From positions 1-33,368 of the forward strand of contig JAPLSF010000033.1 of NCBI GenBank assembly GCA_026398785.1: a stretch of 33,368 nucleotides of DNA, given 5' to 3'. Positions 19,187-29,007 of this stretch are shown here, one piece after another. Positions within the stretch are counted from its first letter, which is position 1; each line of letters begins with the position of its first letter. The DNA is from Pseudomonadota bacterium (GTDB lineage: Bacteria > Pseudomonadota > Gammaproteobacteria > Steroidobacterales > Steroidobacteraceae). The position numbers and the translations under genes are program-made. The notes beneath the pieces are model-generated. The model was not told the origin of the DNA. It was given only the letters and a program-made list of their open reading frames with translations, and made no database searches.

Positions 19187-21115
19187 ATGACGCGCTTCGC
19201 CGAATGTTTCGACGTGATAGTGGTGGGTGGCGGCCATGCCGGCACCGAGGCTGCACTCGCCTCGGCACGACGCGGCGCGCGCACGCTGCTGGTTACGCAG
19301 AGCATCGAGGCACTCGGGCAGATGAGTTGCAATCCGGCGATCGGCGGCATCGGCAAGGGCCACCTCGTCCGCGAGATCGATGCGCTCGGCGGCGCGATGG
19401 CACGCGCGATCGACCGTGCCGGCATCCAGTTCCGCACCCTCAATGCGAGCAAGGGCCCGGCCGTTCGTGCGACGCGAGCGCAAGCCGACCGCGCTCTCTA
19501 CAAGAGGGCGATCCGCTCGATCGTCGAGAACCAGCCAGGCCTTTCGTTGTTCCAGGCCGAGGTCGCCGACCTCCGGCTCGAACACGGTCGCGTTGCCGGC
19601 GTCGTCACCGCGGTGGGCCTCGAGTTCGGCTCTCGTGCGGTCGTCCTCACGGTCGGCACGTTCCTGGGCGGCAAGATCCACGTCGGCCTCGAACAGTCAC
19701 CGGGCGGACGAGCAGGCGATCCGCCGTCGAACCGGCTCGCGGCCAGGCTGCGTGCATTGCCGTTGCGCGTCGGCCGTCTCAAGACCGGCACGCCGCCGCG
19801 AATCGACGGCCGTTCGATCGACTACACCGGGCTGCTGGTGCAGGCTGGCGATGAACCCGTGCCCGTCTTCTCGTTCCTCGGTCGTCGTGACGAACACCCG
19901 CGCCAGGTCTGCTGCCACATAACGGCCACCAACGAACGTACGCACGGGCTGATCCGCTCAGGCACCGACCGTTCACCAATGTTCACCGGCGTCATCGAAG
20001 GCGTCGGTCCGCGGTATTGCCCCTCGGTCGAAGACAAGGTCGTTCGCTTCGCCTACAAGGCCTCGCACCAGATCTTCATCGAGCCGGAAGGCCTCGACAC
20101 GCACGAGGTCTATCCGAACGGCATTTCGACCAGCCTGCCGTTCGACGTGCAGCAGGCGTTCGTGCGCAGCATCAGGGGCTTCGAACGCGCGCACATCACG
20201 CGGCCGGGTTATGCGATCGAATACGACTTCTTCGATCCGCGTGACCTGCTGCCAACGCTCGAGACGAAGCATGTGCCGGGACTGTATTTCGCCGGTCAGA
20301 TCAACGGCACCACCGGCTACGAAGAGGCCGCCGCGCAAGGCCTGCTCGCCGGCATCAACGCGAGCCTGCAGGTGCAGGCGCGGGAACCGTGGTTCCCTAC
20401 CCGTGGCGACGCCTACATCGGCGTGATGGTCGACGACCTCATCACGCGCGGCGCGCCCGAGCCGTACCGCATGTTCACGAGCCGCGCGGAATACCGTCTC
20501 ACGCTGCGCGAAGACAACGCGGATCTTCGCCTCACGCCCGCCGGCCGTGAACTCGGCCTCGTCGACGACGAGCGCTGGAGCCTCTTCGAACGCAAGCGGG
20601 TCGCCGTCGACGCTGAACTCGAGCGGCTTCACGCGATCCGGGTCCGGCCGGGCACGGCCGTCGCCACCGAGCTCGAACCGCTTTTCGGTGCGCCCCTGTC
20701 GCGCGAGCAGCGTGCGTTCGAAGTATTGCGTCGGCCCGAAGTACCGTACGCAGCCCTCGATGCCGCGCTTGGCGGCGGCAACGACGACTGGCGCGACGAT
20801 GAGAGACTCTCCGTGCAGGTGCCACTGCAGGTCGACGTGCAGGCGAAGTACTCCGGTTACATCGATCGCCAGCACGACGAGATCGAGCGCCAGCGGCGCA
20901 GCGAAGCAACGCGGCTGCCCGAGACGCTCGACTACGCGCAGGTGCGCGGCCTCTCGCATGAGGTGCGGCAGAAGCTCGCGCAGCAGCGGCCGACGACGCT
21001 CGGCCAGGCAGCACGCCTTCCAGGGCTAACGCCCGCAGCAATCTCGATCCTGCTCATTCACCTGAAGCGGCAGCACGAGACGCCCGGACCCACGCGAGCC
21101 GGCGCCGCCGGGTAA
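19187..21115 (+). CDS. mnmG: tRNA uridine-5-carboxymethylaminomethyl modification enzyme MnmG
   Basis: FAD-dependent partner of MnmE in U34 tRNA modification. The protein is 642 aa with the dinucleotide-binding [18 protein letters not shown] near the N-terminus and the signatures [20 protein letters not shown] and [16 protein letters not shown]. The C-terminal helical domain ends with the [10 protein letters not shown] type tail. It is a normal length and intact. In many proteobacteria mnmG is followed by rsmG, parA and parB. Here it is followed by an unrelated peptide-binding protein. Confidence 0.97.
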   Translation: MTRFAECFDVIVVGGGHAGTEAALASARRGARTLLVTQSIEALGQMSCNPAIGGIGKGHLVREIDALGGAMARAIDRAGIQFRTLNASKGPAVRATRAQADRALYKRAIRSIVENQPGLSLFQAEVADLRLEHGRVAGVVTAVGLEFGSRAVVLTVGTFLGGKIHVGLEQSPGGRAGDPPSNRLAARLRALPLRVGRLKTGTPPRIDGRSIDYTGLLVQAGDEPVPVFSFLGRRDEHPRQVCCHITATNERTHGLIRSGTDRSPMFTGVIEGVGPRYCPSVEDKVVRFAYKASHQIFIEPEGLDTHEVYPNGISTSLPFDVQQAFVRSIRGFERAHITRPGYAIEYDFFDPRDLLPTLETKHVPGLYFAGQINGTTGYEEAAAQGLLAGINASLQVQAREPWFPTRGDAYIGVMVDDLITRGAPEPYRMFTSRAEYRLTLREDNADLRLTPAGRELGLVDDERWSLFERKRVAVDAELERLHAIRVRPGTAVATELEPLFGAPLSREQRAFEVLRRPEVPYAALDAALGGGNDDWRDDERLSVQVPLQVDVQAKYSGYIDRQHDEIERQRRSEATRLPETLDYAQVRGLSHEVRQKLAQQRPTTLGQAARLPGLTPAAISILLIHLKRQHETPGPTRAGAAG

Positions 21116-21117
21116 GA

Positions 21118-21140
21118 TCGGGCGCAGTTTTCGCGCCCGA
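21118..21140. repeat. 8-bp-stem hairpin between mnmG and the binding-protein gene
   Basis: TCGGGCGC (21118-21125), loop AGTTTTC, then GCGCCCGA (21133-21140). It lies 3 nt past the mnmG stop and overlaps the probable GAGG ribosome-binding site of the next gene. It could be a weak terminator without a T-run, or it could mask that site. Confidence 0.55.
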
Positions 21141-21152
21141 GGTTCGCATCCC

Positions 21153-22850
21153 ATGCCGCAGTCCATCCTTCGATCGAGCCGTCGAGCCGCGCCCGCGGCG
21201 AGCACATGGGCCATGGGTCTGTGCATAGCGATGCTCGCGCTCGTGGGATGCGGCGGCGGCAACGGCGGCGCGGACAAGGCCGGTGACGCGACGAAGACGG
21301 GGAGCACGGTTCCGTCCGACTTCAATCCCGCCGTCCTGCGGCGGGGCAACGGCCCCGAGCCGGACACGCTCGATCCGCAACTGGCGCGGACCGAAGGCGC
21401 GTTCAACATCCTGCGCGACGTGTTCGAAGGCCTGACCTCGATCGGTCCCGACGGCTCGCCCGTGCCTGCCGCCGCTGCAGCCTGGACCGTGACCCCGGAT
21501 GGCCTCGAATACCGCTTCACGCTACGCGACGGATTGCGCTGGTCGAATGGCGACGTGCTCAAGGCCGCTGACTATGTCGCCGGCATGCGCCGGCTCGTCG
21601 ATCCAAAGACGGCCTCGCCCTACGCGCAGTTTATCGATCCCGTGCTGAACGCCGGGGCCATCACGCGCGGTGAAAAGCAGCCCGAGGAACTCGGCGTCAC
21701 CGCGCCCGACGACCGCACCGTGCTGATCCGGCTGGCGACGCCCGCCCCTTATCTGCTCGGCCTGCTGTCGCAGCCGGGGACGTTCCCCGTGCACGGTCCT
21801 TCGCTTGCTGCGCATGGGGCGGAATACGCGCGACCCGGCAAGCTCGTCTCGAACGGCGCCTTCGTGCTGGCGGACTGGGTCATCGGGTCGCACGTGGTCC
21901 TGCGCCGGAATCCCAGCTACTGGAACAACGCGGCGACGAAGTTCGACGAAGTGCACTTCGTGCACATCGCCGACGCGGGCACCGAACTGCGCCAGTACCG
22001 CGCGGGTCAACTCGACGTCACGTACGTCGTGCCGGCGCCGCAGTTCCAGTGGATCAAGCAGAACCTGCCGGGCGAATTGCACGTCGCGCCGCAGCTCAGC
22101 GTCTATTACTACGGGTTCAACCTGACGCGGCCGCCGTTCAAGGACAACGCGAAGTTACGCCGCGCCCTGTCGCTGGCGATCGATCGCGACAAGCTGACCA
22201 CCGCGGTGACGGGCGTGGGTGAAGCGCCCGCCTACGGTTGGGTGCCGCGCGGGGTCTGGAACTACACGCCGCAGCAATTCGACTACGCGGGCAAGCCGTA
22301 CGCTGAACGGCTGGCCGAGGCCCGCCGTCTGTACGCCGAAGCCGGATACTCCGCCGCCAAGCCGCTGCAGATCGAGCTGCGCTACAACTCGGGTGACCAG
22401 CACAACCGGTTGGCCGTCGCCGTCGCGGCCATGTGGAAGGAAGGGCTCGGCGTCGAAACGACGCTCTATGCGGAGGAATTTCGCGCACTGCTGCAGAGCA
22501 TCCAGGCCCGCAAGGACACGCAGGTATTCCGGTCGAGCTGGGTCGGCGATTTCAATGACGCCTACACCTTCGCCCAGCTGCTCCAGACCAGTTTCGGCAT
22601 CAACCTGAGTGGGTACTCGAACCCGCGGTACGACGCGCTGCTGGCCGATGCGGTCAAGCAAGCCGACCCGGCACAACGCCGGGCGCTGCTCGAAGAAGCC
22701 GAGCGGGTAATGCTGGCCGACCATCCGGTGCTGCCGCTTTACTTCTACGTGAACAAGCACCTGGTGAAGCCGTGGGTCCGGGGCTGGACCGACAACGTCA
22801 TGAACGTCGTCTACAGCAAGGACCTTCGGCTCGAGCCGCTGGCTCCCTGA
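21153..22850 (+). CDS. Peptide ABC transporter substrate-binding lipoprotein (family 5)
   Basis: Extracytoplasmic solute-binding protein of the OppA/DppA family, which captures oligopeptides for an ABC importer. The 565-aa protein has a lipoprotein signal with lipobox LVGC (Cys33). Family features include RRGNGPEPDTLDPQLAR, the FNILRDVFEGL segment, WKEGLGVETTLYAEEF and a closing YFYVNKHLVKPWVRGW. No permease or ATPase genes follow in the window, so it is either an orphan or its transporter lies elsewhere. It starts 37 bp after mnmG. Confidence 0.9.
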   Translation: MPQSILRSSRRAAPAASTWAMGLCIAMLALVGCGGGNGGADKAGDATKTGSTVPSDFNPAVLRRGNGPEPDTLDPQLARTEGAFNILRDVFEGLTSIGPDGSPVPAAAAAWTVTPDGLEYRFTLRDGLRWSNGDVLKAADYVAGMRRLVDPKTASPYAQFIDPVLNAGAITRGEKQPEELGVTAPDDRTVLIRLATPAPYLLGLLSQPGTFPVHGPSLAAHGAEYARPGKLVSNGAFVLADWVIGSHVVLRRNPSYWNNAATKFDEVHFVHIADAGTELRQYRAGQLDVTYVVPAPQFQWIKQNLPGELHVAPQLSVYYYGFNLTRPPFKDNAKLRRALSLAIDRDKLTTAVTGVGEAPAYGWVPRGVWNYTPQQFDYAGKPYAERLAEARRLYAEAGYSAAKPLQIELRYNSGDQHNRLAVAVAAMWKEGLGVETTLYAEEFRALLQSIQARKDTQVFRSSWVGDFNDAYTFAQLLQTSFGINLSGYSNPRYDALLADAVKQADPAQRRALLEEAERVMLADHPVLPLYFYVNKHLVKPWVRGWTDNVMNVVYSKDLRLEPLAP

Positions 22851-22952
22851 GGATCGCGTCACAGATTGCCAATGTCGGCCCCCCCCGGAGTTGAGTGCGG
22901 CACCCTCGGCTTGCGACCATTCCGGCACTGGAACACTCACCGCAGAAAACTC

Positions 22953-23243
22953 ATGACCTGGTTCGTCGTCTTCGCCCTTTCCGCGTTTGGTGTCTGGTAC
23001 TGGCGGCACTACTCGGTGCAGCAGCGCGACCTCGAGAGCGCCTTGTCTCCGCAGCGCAAAGGCGAGCGATTCATCGGCCAGGTCGTGACGGTGCCGAAGG
23101 GCATCGCGAACGGTTCGGGTCGCGTGCAGCTGGGGCTGCAGCAGTGGACGCTGCGCGGGCCGGACGTCCCGCCCGGCGCCCAGGTTCGCATCACGGGCGT
23201 CGATGGCCGCGTGCTGATCGTCGACCGGATGCCGAGCCGCTGA
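22953..23243 (+). CDS. Small membrane-anchored NfeD-like protein
   Basis: About 96 aa from ATG 22953 (in-frame ATG 22872 would add 27 residues with no recognisable feature). One N-terminal membrane segment (TWFVVFALSAFGVWYW) is followed by a short beta-rich domain: GERFIGQVVTVPKGIANGSG, VQLGLQQWTLRG, then GAQVRITGVDGRVLIVDRM. This pattern (G-V-x...G-x-V-x-x-W...G-x-x-V-x-V-x-x-V-x-G-x-x-L-x-V) is that of the NfeD C-terminal OB fold. NfeD proteins usually pair with an SPFH/stomatin protein, but none is adjacent. A run of eight C lies just upstream (about 22879-22886). Confidence 0.6.
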   Translation: MTWFVVFALSAFGVWYWRHYSVQQRDLESALSPQRKGERFIGQVVTVPKGIANGSGRVQLGLQQWTLRGPDVPPGAQVRITGVDGRVLIVDRMPSR

Positions 23244-23443
23244 TACCGCTCCGGGGCCCAGCCGCTGGACCGCGGATCGAGGGCGGATTCCGCCGCGGCC
23301 ATTCAGCCGGAAAACTTTACAATAGAGTCTTATTTCGATGACCAGGAAGACTGGAGACTCGAAATTCTGAATAGTCAAGATGCCACGGACCGAGCCGCCC
23401 TCGAGCGCCCTGCCCCGGTGTTATGTCAAAATGCTGCTTCGTA
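23244..23443. other. Convergent gap of 200 bp
   Basis: Gap between the NfeD-like gene and the SIMPL-protein gene, whose 3' ends face each other. It contains a short AT-rich stretch (about 23311-23336) and an open frame of only ten codons at 23338. I see no convincing gene, terminator or promoter. Confidence 0.35.
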
Positions 23444-24178
23444 TCACGGAACCAGCAGTTCGAACTGCGCGCTCACGTTGGCCGTGAACTTCATCTCGGA
23501 CGGCTGATAAGTCTGTTCGGCCTCATCGGCCATCGGCGCCGCAGCGACTGACATCGCCTTCTGGGCGTACATGGGCACCGGCATCGTTCCCGTGGTGCTC
23601 AGGCTCTGCACGGGACCCAGTTTTGCGCCTGCTGCACGGGCCAGGGTATCCGCGTTGAGGCGGGCGTCGACGACGGCTTGCGTCAGTGCCGCGCGCTCCA
23701 GTTCCTTGCGCCGCGACGAGTCGAGCCGCGCCCCGCCCACCTGGTTCACACCGGCCGAGACCGACTTCTCGAGCAACGTGCCGAGGCGGTCGAGGTCATG
23801 CAGTTCCACGTCGACTTGCCGGCTGACGACGTACCCGAGCAGCACCTGCCTCGACTCCTTCTCGTCCCAGCGATAGTCGGGCTGTACCTGCAGCCGGGTC
23901 GAGTCCACGAACTTCGGTTCGATCTTCAACTCGCGGGTCAGGGCCAGGAGCCGTTCGACCGTCGCGTTGACCTCCGTCCGGGCTTCCGCCAGCGTCGGTC
24001 TGCGCGCCTCCACCCCCAGGGTCACGTAGGCCATGTCGGGCTGGGCTTTTACCTCGCCCGAGCCGGTCACGCTGACCGATCGCAGCGGGACGTCGGCCGC
24101 CGTCGCGACGCCTGCTGACGCCAGCATCGAGGCGGCCATGAGAACAGCAAGCCACGGGGTCCGAACCAGCTGGGTCAT
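23444..24178 (-). CDS. SIMPL-domain (DUF541) periplasmic protein
   Basis: A 244-aa exported protein of the SIMPL/DUF541 family (E. coli YggE and relatives), associated with oxidative-stress phenotypes but without a settled biochemical role. It has a signal peptide (WLAVLMAASMLASAGVATAA), then VSVTGSGEVKAQPDMAYVTLGVEA, the hallmark opening of the domain, and AVVDARLNADTLARAAGAKLG, the conserved helix. An AAGGA lies about 8 nt before ATG 24178. It diverges from the cytochrome c4 gene across 180 bp. Confidence 0.9.
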   Translation of the reverse strand: MTQLVRTPWLAVLMAASMLASAGVATAADVPLRSVSVTGSGEVKAQPDMAYVTLGVEARRPTLAEARTEVNATVERLLALTRELKIEPKFVDSTRLQVQPDYRWDEKESRQVLLGYVVSRQVDVELHDLDRLGTLLEKSVSAGVNQVGGARLDSSRRKELERAALTQAVVDARLNADTLARAAGAKLGPVQSLSTTGTMPVPMYAQKAMSVAAAPMADEAEQTYQPSEMKFTANVSAQFELLVP

Positions 24179-24358
24179 CGCGGGAATCCTTGCTGAGGGT
24201 GTGCAAGGCGCAGTCTATGCCAACCGTGGCCGGGGACAGGACCGGGTCTCCATTCGACTCGCCAGAGCATTTTTATTAACATGCCCGACCCTTCAGCTGA
24301 CCCCCCGGGCTTTCCCTCGGCCGCCGAAGCCAGTATGACGATTCCGCAGGAGTTTTCC
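24179..24358. other. Divergent gap, SIMPL protein / cytochrome c4
   Basis: A 180-bp region that should hold promoters for both genes. An AT-rich run (24268-24282, including TTTTTATTAACAT) is the likely -10 zone for the cytochrome gene. No clear -35 is seen. Confidence 0.35.
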
Positions 24359-24985
24359 ATGACCCCGAGATCGGCCTGGCTCGCACTGATCCTGACCCTT
24401 GCGTTGCTCGCCCCGGGCTTCGCGCAGGCCGCTGACACCGTTCGTGGCGGCAAGCTGGCCTACACGTGCCATGGCTGCCACGGCATCCCGAACTACAAGA
24501 ACGCGTATCCGATCTACAGCGTGCCGAAACTGGGTGGCCAGCACACCGCGTACCTGGTCGCCGCGCTCAAGGAGTACAAGTCGGGCGATCGCGCGCATCC
24601 CACGATGTACGCGCAGGCGACGACGCTCGCCGACGCGGACCTGGCGGACATCGCCGCGTACCTGTCGGGGACCGAGCTCAAGCCGACGGGTCGTGCGGTC
24701 GGTACGGCGCCGAAGGCCAGCCAGACGTGCGTCGCCTGCCACGGTAACGATGGCGTGGGCATCCTGCCGGAGTATCCGAACCTCGCCGGCCAGCACGAGG
24801 ACTACCTCTTGCACTCGCTGCGCTCTTACAAGAGCGGCGTGCGCAAGAACGCGATCATGTCCGGCATGGCCGCCGCACTGACGGAAAAGGACATCCGGGA
24901 ACTGGCGAAGTACTACTCGTCGCAGCGTCCTGGCCTCTGCGCCACGGACGAAATCCGCGAGGCGGGCAAGTGCGAGGGGCAGTGA
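24359..24985 (+). CDS. Cytochrome c4, dihaem, periplasmic
   Basis: Periplasmic dihaem cytochrome that passes electrons toward terminal oxidases. I choose ATG 24359 because AGGAG lies 7 nt upstream and a signal peptide follows at once (AWLALILTLALLAPGFAQAA); this gives 208 aa. Two haem-binding CxxCH motifs are visible: CHGCH at residues 37-41 and CVACH at 124-128. Each is followed by a c4-type repeat (LGGQHTAYLVAALKEYKSG and LAGQHEDYLLHSLRSYKSG) and a Met that could be an axial ligand. Two extra Cys near the C-terminus (GLCATDEIREAGKCEGQ) could form a disulfide. Confidence 0.93.
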   Translation: MTPRSAWLALILTLALLAPGFAQAADTVRGGKLAYTCHGCHGIPNYKNAYPIYSVPKLGGQHTAYLVAALKEYKSGDRAHPTMYAQATTLADADLADIAAYLSGTELKPTGRAVGTAPKASQTCVACHGNDGVGILPEYPNLAGQHEDYLLHSLRSYKSGVRKNAIMSGMAAALTEKDIRELAKYYSSQRPGLCATDEIREAGKCEGQ

Positions 24986-25007
24986 TCTCAGCCCATCTTC
25001 CTATGGC

Positions 25008-25964
25008 ATGACCTCATGCGAACAAGGCCGCGTTGCCCAGTCGATGGGCGGTGGCCTCTACCTGATCGACACTGAATACGTGCGTCCGGGGCTCGCGGCG
25101 AGCCACCTGGTGGTGGACCAGGGTCGCGCCGCCTTCATCGACACCGGCCCCGGTCCGGCCGCGCCCAGGTTGCTGGCGGCGCTCGACGAGCTCGGCATCG
25201 CGCGCGAGCAGGTCGATTACCTGTTCCTGACGCACGTGCACCTCGATCACGCGGGTGGCGCGGGGCAGATGATGCGGGCACTGCCCAACGCGAAGGCCGT
25301 GCTGCATCCGCGCGGCGCCCCGCACCTCGTCGATCCGTCCAAGCTCATCGCCGGCACCATCGCCGTCTACGGCGACGCGGTGTATCGCCAGCTCTATGGC
25401 GAACTGCTGCCGATCCCGGCCGACCGCGTGCTGTTGATGGCAGACGGCATGCGGCTGCAGCTCGGCGCACGCACGTTTGAATTCATCGATGCGCCGGGCC
25501 ACGCCAGGCACCACCACTGCCCGATCGACCTCGATCATCGCGACGTCTATGCCGGCGACAACTTCGGCATCTGCTACCGCGAGTTCGACACGGCCGCCGG
25601 ACCGTTCATGCTGCCGACGACGACACCGGTGCATTTCGAGCCTGACTTGCTGCACCAGACGATCGACCGGTTGCTGTCTTACCGCCCGCGCCGGATCGTA
25701 CAGACGCACTTCGGGCCGGTCACCGATCTCGACCGTCTGGCGCGCGATCTGCACGCGGACCTCGACGTACTCGTCGCGATGGGCAGGCGTCATGTGGCCG
25801 CGCCCGATCGCACGCAGCGCATCCAGCACGACATGTTCGAGCACTTCAACCAGCGGCTCGATGCGCACGGCTATGCAGGCAGCCTTGCGCGCCGCCATGA
25901 ATTCATCGACGAAGACGTGAACCTCAATACCCAGGGCCTCGAAGTGTGGCTCAGTCGGCAATAA
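25008..25964 (+). CDS. MBL-fold metallohydrolase
   Basis: A 318-aa metallo-beta-lactamase-fold hydrolase. The zinc motif HxHxDH is HVHLDH (H76, H78, D80, H81). Further likely ligands are the His in DAPGHARHHH, the Asp in VYAGDNFG and the His in THFGPV. There is no signal peptide, so it is probably cytoplasmic. It starts 22 bp after cytochrome c4. The family hydrolyses diverse substrates (glyoxalase II-like, lactonase-like and others), and the substrate cannot be assigned here. The C-terminal 60 residues (HDMFEHFNQRLDAHGYAG) look like an added helical segment. Confidence 0.85.
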   Translation: MTSCEQGRVAQSMGGGLYLIDTEYVRPGLAASHLVVDQGRAAFIDTGPGPAAPRLLAALDELGIAREQVDYLFLTHVHLDHAGGAGQMMRALPNAKAVLHPRGAPHLVDPSKLIAGTIAVYGDAVYRQLYGELLPIPADRVLLMADGMRLQLGARTFEFIDAPGHARHHHCPIDLDHRDVYAGDNFGICYREFDTAAGPFMLPTTTPVHFEPDLLHQTIDRLLSYRPRRIVQTHFGPVTDLDRLARDLHADLDVLVAMGRRHVAAPDRTQRIQHDMFEHFNQRLDAHGYAGSLARRHEFIDEDVNLNTQGLEVWLSRQ

Positions 25965-26036
25965 CCCTGCATTGCCGGCGATAAACTGCCGCACCGCAGA
26001 ATTAGAGCACGCAAACCGATCACTGGCGCGGTAGCA

Positions 26037-27047
26037 ATGACGTTTGACATAAAATCCTTCGAGGCGTTTCGCGTTCACCGACAGGGCGGCCAGATCACTG
26101 CCCAGTTCGACCAGATCGGGCTGTCCGACCTGACGGCGGGCGACGTGGTCGTGCGCGTGACGTACTCGGACATCAACTACAAAGACGCACTGGCCGCGAC
26201 GGGCACTGCGCCGATCCTGCGTAAGTATCCGCTGGTGGGCGGCATCGACCTGGCTGGCGAAGTCGTGTCTTCGTCTGATCCGCGGTTTGCGCCGGGGCAG
26301 CGGGTGCTCGTCACCGGTTGCGGTCTCAGCGAAACCCAGGACGGCGGTTACGCGGAATACGCGCGCGTGCAGGGCGACTGGGCCATTCCGATTCCACCCG
26401 GCATGACGGATGCGGATGCGATGAAGCTCGGCACCGCGGGATTTACGGCGGCGCTCGCGATTCATCGCATGGAGCAGAACGGCCAGCAGCCGCAGCACGG
26501 CCCCGTCGTCGTTACGGGCGCGACCGGCGGAGTCGGCAGCCTCGCCATCAACATGCTGGCTGGCCGCGGCTACGCAGTGGTCGCCGTGAGCGGCAAGCCC
26601 GAGGCGGACGCGTACCTGCACGAAATCGGCGCTTCGCAGATCCTGCGGCGCCAGTCGCTGGACCTCGGCACCAGGCCGATGGAAGCCGCACTGTGGGCCG
26701 GCGCCGTCGACAATGTCGGCGGCGAAGTGCTGACCTGGCTCACGCGCACCACGGGCTATGGCGGCAACATCGCCAGCGTCGGACTGGCCGCCAGCCACGA
26801 ACTGCACACCACGGTGATGCCGTTCATCCTGCGCGGCGTGAACCTGCTCGGCATCAATTCCGTCGCCACGCCGCGTGAGTTGCGGCTTGAGGTCTGGAAC
26901 CGCATCGCCACCGACCTGCGGCCGTCGAAGCTCGACCGCATCGCCGGTAAGTGCGTGAAGTTCAGCGAGCTGCCCGCGCAGTTTGGCGAATACATCGAGG
27001 GCCGGGTCATCGGCCGAACCGTGGTAAGGATCGCAAAGAACACATGA
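26037..27047 (+). CDS. acuI: YhdH/AcuI-type NADPH-dependent acrylyl-CoA reductase
   Basis: Medium-chain dehydrogenase/reductase of the YhdH/YhfP group, whose member AcuI reduces acrylyl-CoA to propionyl-CoA. The 336-aa protein shows [20 protein letters not shown] and [17 protein letters not shown] in the catalytic domain and the NADPH-binding [18 protein letters not shown] in the Rossmann domain. No zinc-site cysteine array is present, as expected for the group. The stop overlaps the first cysD by ATGA. Family placement is strong; activity on acrylyl-CoA is inferred. Confidence 0.88.
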   Translation: MTFDIKSFEAFRVHRQGGQITAQFDQIGLSDLTAGDVVVRVTYSDINYKDALAATGTAPILRKYPLVGGIDLAGEVVSSSDPRFAPGQRVLVTGCGLSETQDGGYAEYARVQGDWAIPIPPGMTDADAMKLGTAGFTAALAIHRMEQNGQQPQHGPVVVTGATGGVGSLAINMLAGRGYAVVAVSGKPEADAYLHEIGASQILRRQSLDLGTRPMEAALWAGAVDNVGGEVLTWLTRTTGYGGNIASVGLAASHELHTTVMPFILRGVNLLGINSVATPRELRLEVWNRIATDLRPSKLDRIAGKCVKFSELPAQFGEYIEGRVIGRTVVRIAKNT

Positions 27048-28012
27048 CTACCAACATTGCCGCGACGAAGTCGCTCGCTGCGGCTGCAAAGGACAAGCCG
27101 TTGGTGACTCCGGAGCGGCTCACGCACCTGCAGCGCCTGGAGGCCGAGAGCATCCAGATCATGCGCGAGGTGGTCGCCGAGTGCGACAAGCCCGTCATGC
27201 TGTATTCGATCGGCAAGGACAGCGCCGCGATGCTGCATGTCGCGCTCAAGGCGTTCTATCCGGCCACGCTGCCGTTTCCCCTGCTGCATGTCGACACGCT
27301 GTGGAAGTTCAAGGCGATGTACGAGCTGCGCGCGCAGATCACGCAGAAGTACAACCTGCAGCTCATCGTGCACACGAACCCGGACGGCATCGCGCAGGGC
27401 ATCAATCCGTTCACGCACGGTTCGACGATCCACACCGACATCATGAAGACGCAGGGGCTCAAGCAGGCGCTCGACATGCACGGCTTCAATGCCGCCTTTG
27501 GCGGCGCGCGCCGCGACGAAGAAAAGAGCCGCGCCAAGGAGCGAGTCTTCTCATTCCGCTCGTCGCAGCATCGCTGGGATCCGAAGAATCAGCGGCCGGA
27601 ACTCTGGTCGCTCTTCAACACGCGCATGCACAAGAGCGAAAGCCTGCGCGTGTTCCCGATGTCGAACTGGACCGAGCTCGACATCTGGCAGTACATCTAC
27701 CTGCACGACATTCCGATCGTGCCGCTCTACTTCGCTGCCGTGCGGCCGGTGGTGGATCGCAACGGTACGCTGATCATGGTCGACGACGACCGCATGCCTT
27801 TGCACCCCGGCGAGAAGCCGATGCTGAAGAAGGTGCGCTTCCGCACGCTCGGGTGTTATCCGCTGACGGGTGCGATCGAGTCCGAGGCCGACACGCTCAC
27901 TGCGATCATCCAGGAGATGCTGCTCACCACGACTTCGGAACGGCAGGGTCGCATGATCGACCACGACCAGTCGGCGTCGATGGAAAAGAAGAAGCAGGAG
28001 GGCTACTTCTGA
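27044..28012 (+). CDS. cysD: Sulfate adenylyltransferase subunit 2, copy 1
   Basis: Catalytic subunit of ATP sulfurylase, which with CysN converts sulfate and ATP to APS. The 322-aa protein has the PP-loop [12 protein letters not shown] and the family signatures [42 protein letters not shown] and [13 protein letters not shown], all close to canonical CysD. About 20 extra residues at the N-terminus ([20 protein letters not shown]) are Ala/Lys-rich. ATG 27044 overlaps the acuI stop. A second, diverged CysD follows 37 bp downstream and then CysNC. Both copies end [10 protein letters not shown]. Confidence 0.95.
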   Translation: MTTNIAATKSLAAAAKDKPLVTPERLTHLQRLEAESIQIMREVVAECDKPVMLYSIGKDSAAMLHVALKAFYPATLPFPLLHVDTLWKFKAMYELRAQITQKYNLQLIVHTNPDGIAQGINPFTHGSTIHTDIMKTQGLKQALDMHGFNAAFGGARRDEEKSRAKERVFSFRSSQHRWDPKNQRPELWSLFNTRMHKSESLRVFPMSNWTELDIWQYIYLHDIPIVPLYFAAVRPVVDRNGTLIMVDDDRMPLHPGEKPMLKKVRFRTLGCYPLTGAIESEADTLTAIIQEMLLTTTSERQGRMIDHDQSASMEKKKQEGYF

Positions 28013-28049
28013 GCCGCCGCGCAGCGTGGCTCACGCAGCAACCGCTACC

Positions 28050-28961
28050 ATGAACGACACCATCCATCTGACACACCTGCAGCGCCTCGAGGCGGAAAGC
28101 ATCCAGATCATGCGCGAGGTGGTCGCCGAGTGCGAACGCCCCGTGCTGCTGTACTCGATCGGCAAGGACAGCTCGGTGATGCTGCACGTGGCGCGCAAGG
28201 CCTTCTATCCCGCGCCGATCCCCTTCCCGTTGCTGCACATCGACTCGAGGTGGGAGTTCCGGGACATGTACGCGCTGCGCGAGCAGACCGCAGGACGCTA
28301 CGGAGTGCGCATCATTGCTCACCTCAATCCAGAGGCCGTGGCGATGGACGTGAACCCGTTCGATCACGGATCCCAGATTCATACCGACCTTTGGCGAACG
28401 CGGGGACTGAAGCAGGCGCTCGACGAGCACCGCTTCGACGCCGCCTTTGGCGGCGGTCGGCGCGATGAGGAGAAGAGCCGCGCCAAGGAGCGCATCTTCT
28501 CCTTCCGTTCGGCGCAGCACCGCTGGGACCCGAAGAACCAGCGCCCGGAGCTCTGGTCGCTCTACAACGCGCGCATGCACAAGGGCGAGTCGATCCGTGT
28601 CTTCCCGATCAGCAACTGGACTGAGCTCGACGTCTGGCAGTACATCCTGCTCGAGAAGATTCCGATGGTGCCGCTGTACCTCGCCGCCGAGCGCCCAGTG
28701 GTCGAGCGCGACGGCACGCTGATCATGGTCGACGACGAGCGCATGCGCCTCAACCCGGGTGAGGTGCCCAGGATGCGCCGCATCCGCTTCCGCACGCTCG
28801 GCTGCTATCCGCTGTCCGGCGCGGTGGAGTCGGACGCCGACACGTTGCCGAAAGTCATCCAGGAAATGCTGCTCGCGCGGACCAGCGAGCGCCAGGGTCG
28901 GCTCATCGACCACGACCAGAACGCCTCGATGGAGAAGAAGAAGCAGGAAGGCTACTTCTGA
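28050..28961 (+). CDS. cysD: Sulfate adenylyltransferase subunit 2, copy 2
   Basis: Second CysD paralogue, 303 aa from ATG 28050 (E. coli CysD is 302; in-frame GTG 28026 is less likely). The PP-loop [12 protein letters not shown] and the segment [19 protein letters not shown] are intact. It differs from copy 1 at otherwise conserved places: [15 protein letters not shown] against [15 protein letters not shown], and [14 protein letters not shown] against [15 protein letters not shown] 38-nt stretch is identical in both genes (27149-27186 and 28098-28135). By eye the proteins are roughly 70 percent identical. It lies 46 bp before cysNC. Both copies look functional. Confidence 0.94.
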   Translation: MNDTIHLTHLQRLEAESIQIMREVVAECERPVLLYSIGKDSSVMLHVARKAFYPAPIPFPLLHIDSRWEFRDMYALREQTAGRYGVRIIAHLNPEAVAMDVNPFDHGSQIHTDLWRTRGLKQALDEHRFDAAFGGGRRDEEKSRAKERIFSFRSAQHRWDPKNQRPELWSLYNARMHKGESIRVFPISNWTELDVWQYILLEKIPMVPLYLAAERPVVERDGTLIMVDDERMRLNPGEVPRMRRIRFRTLGCYPLSGAVESDADTLPKVIQEMLLARTSERQGRLIDHDQNASMEKKKQEGYF

Positions 28962-29007
28962 GCCGTCCCGCGCCCCCCGTCCACCAACCAATCCAACGCG
29001 AAGCACC

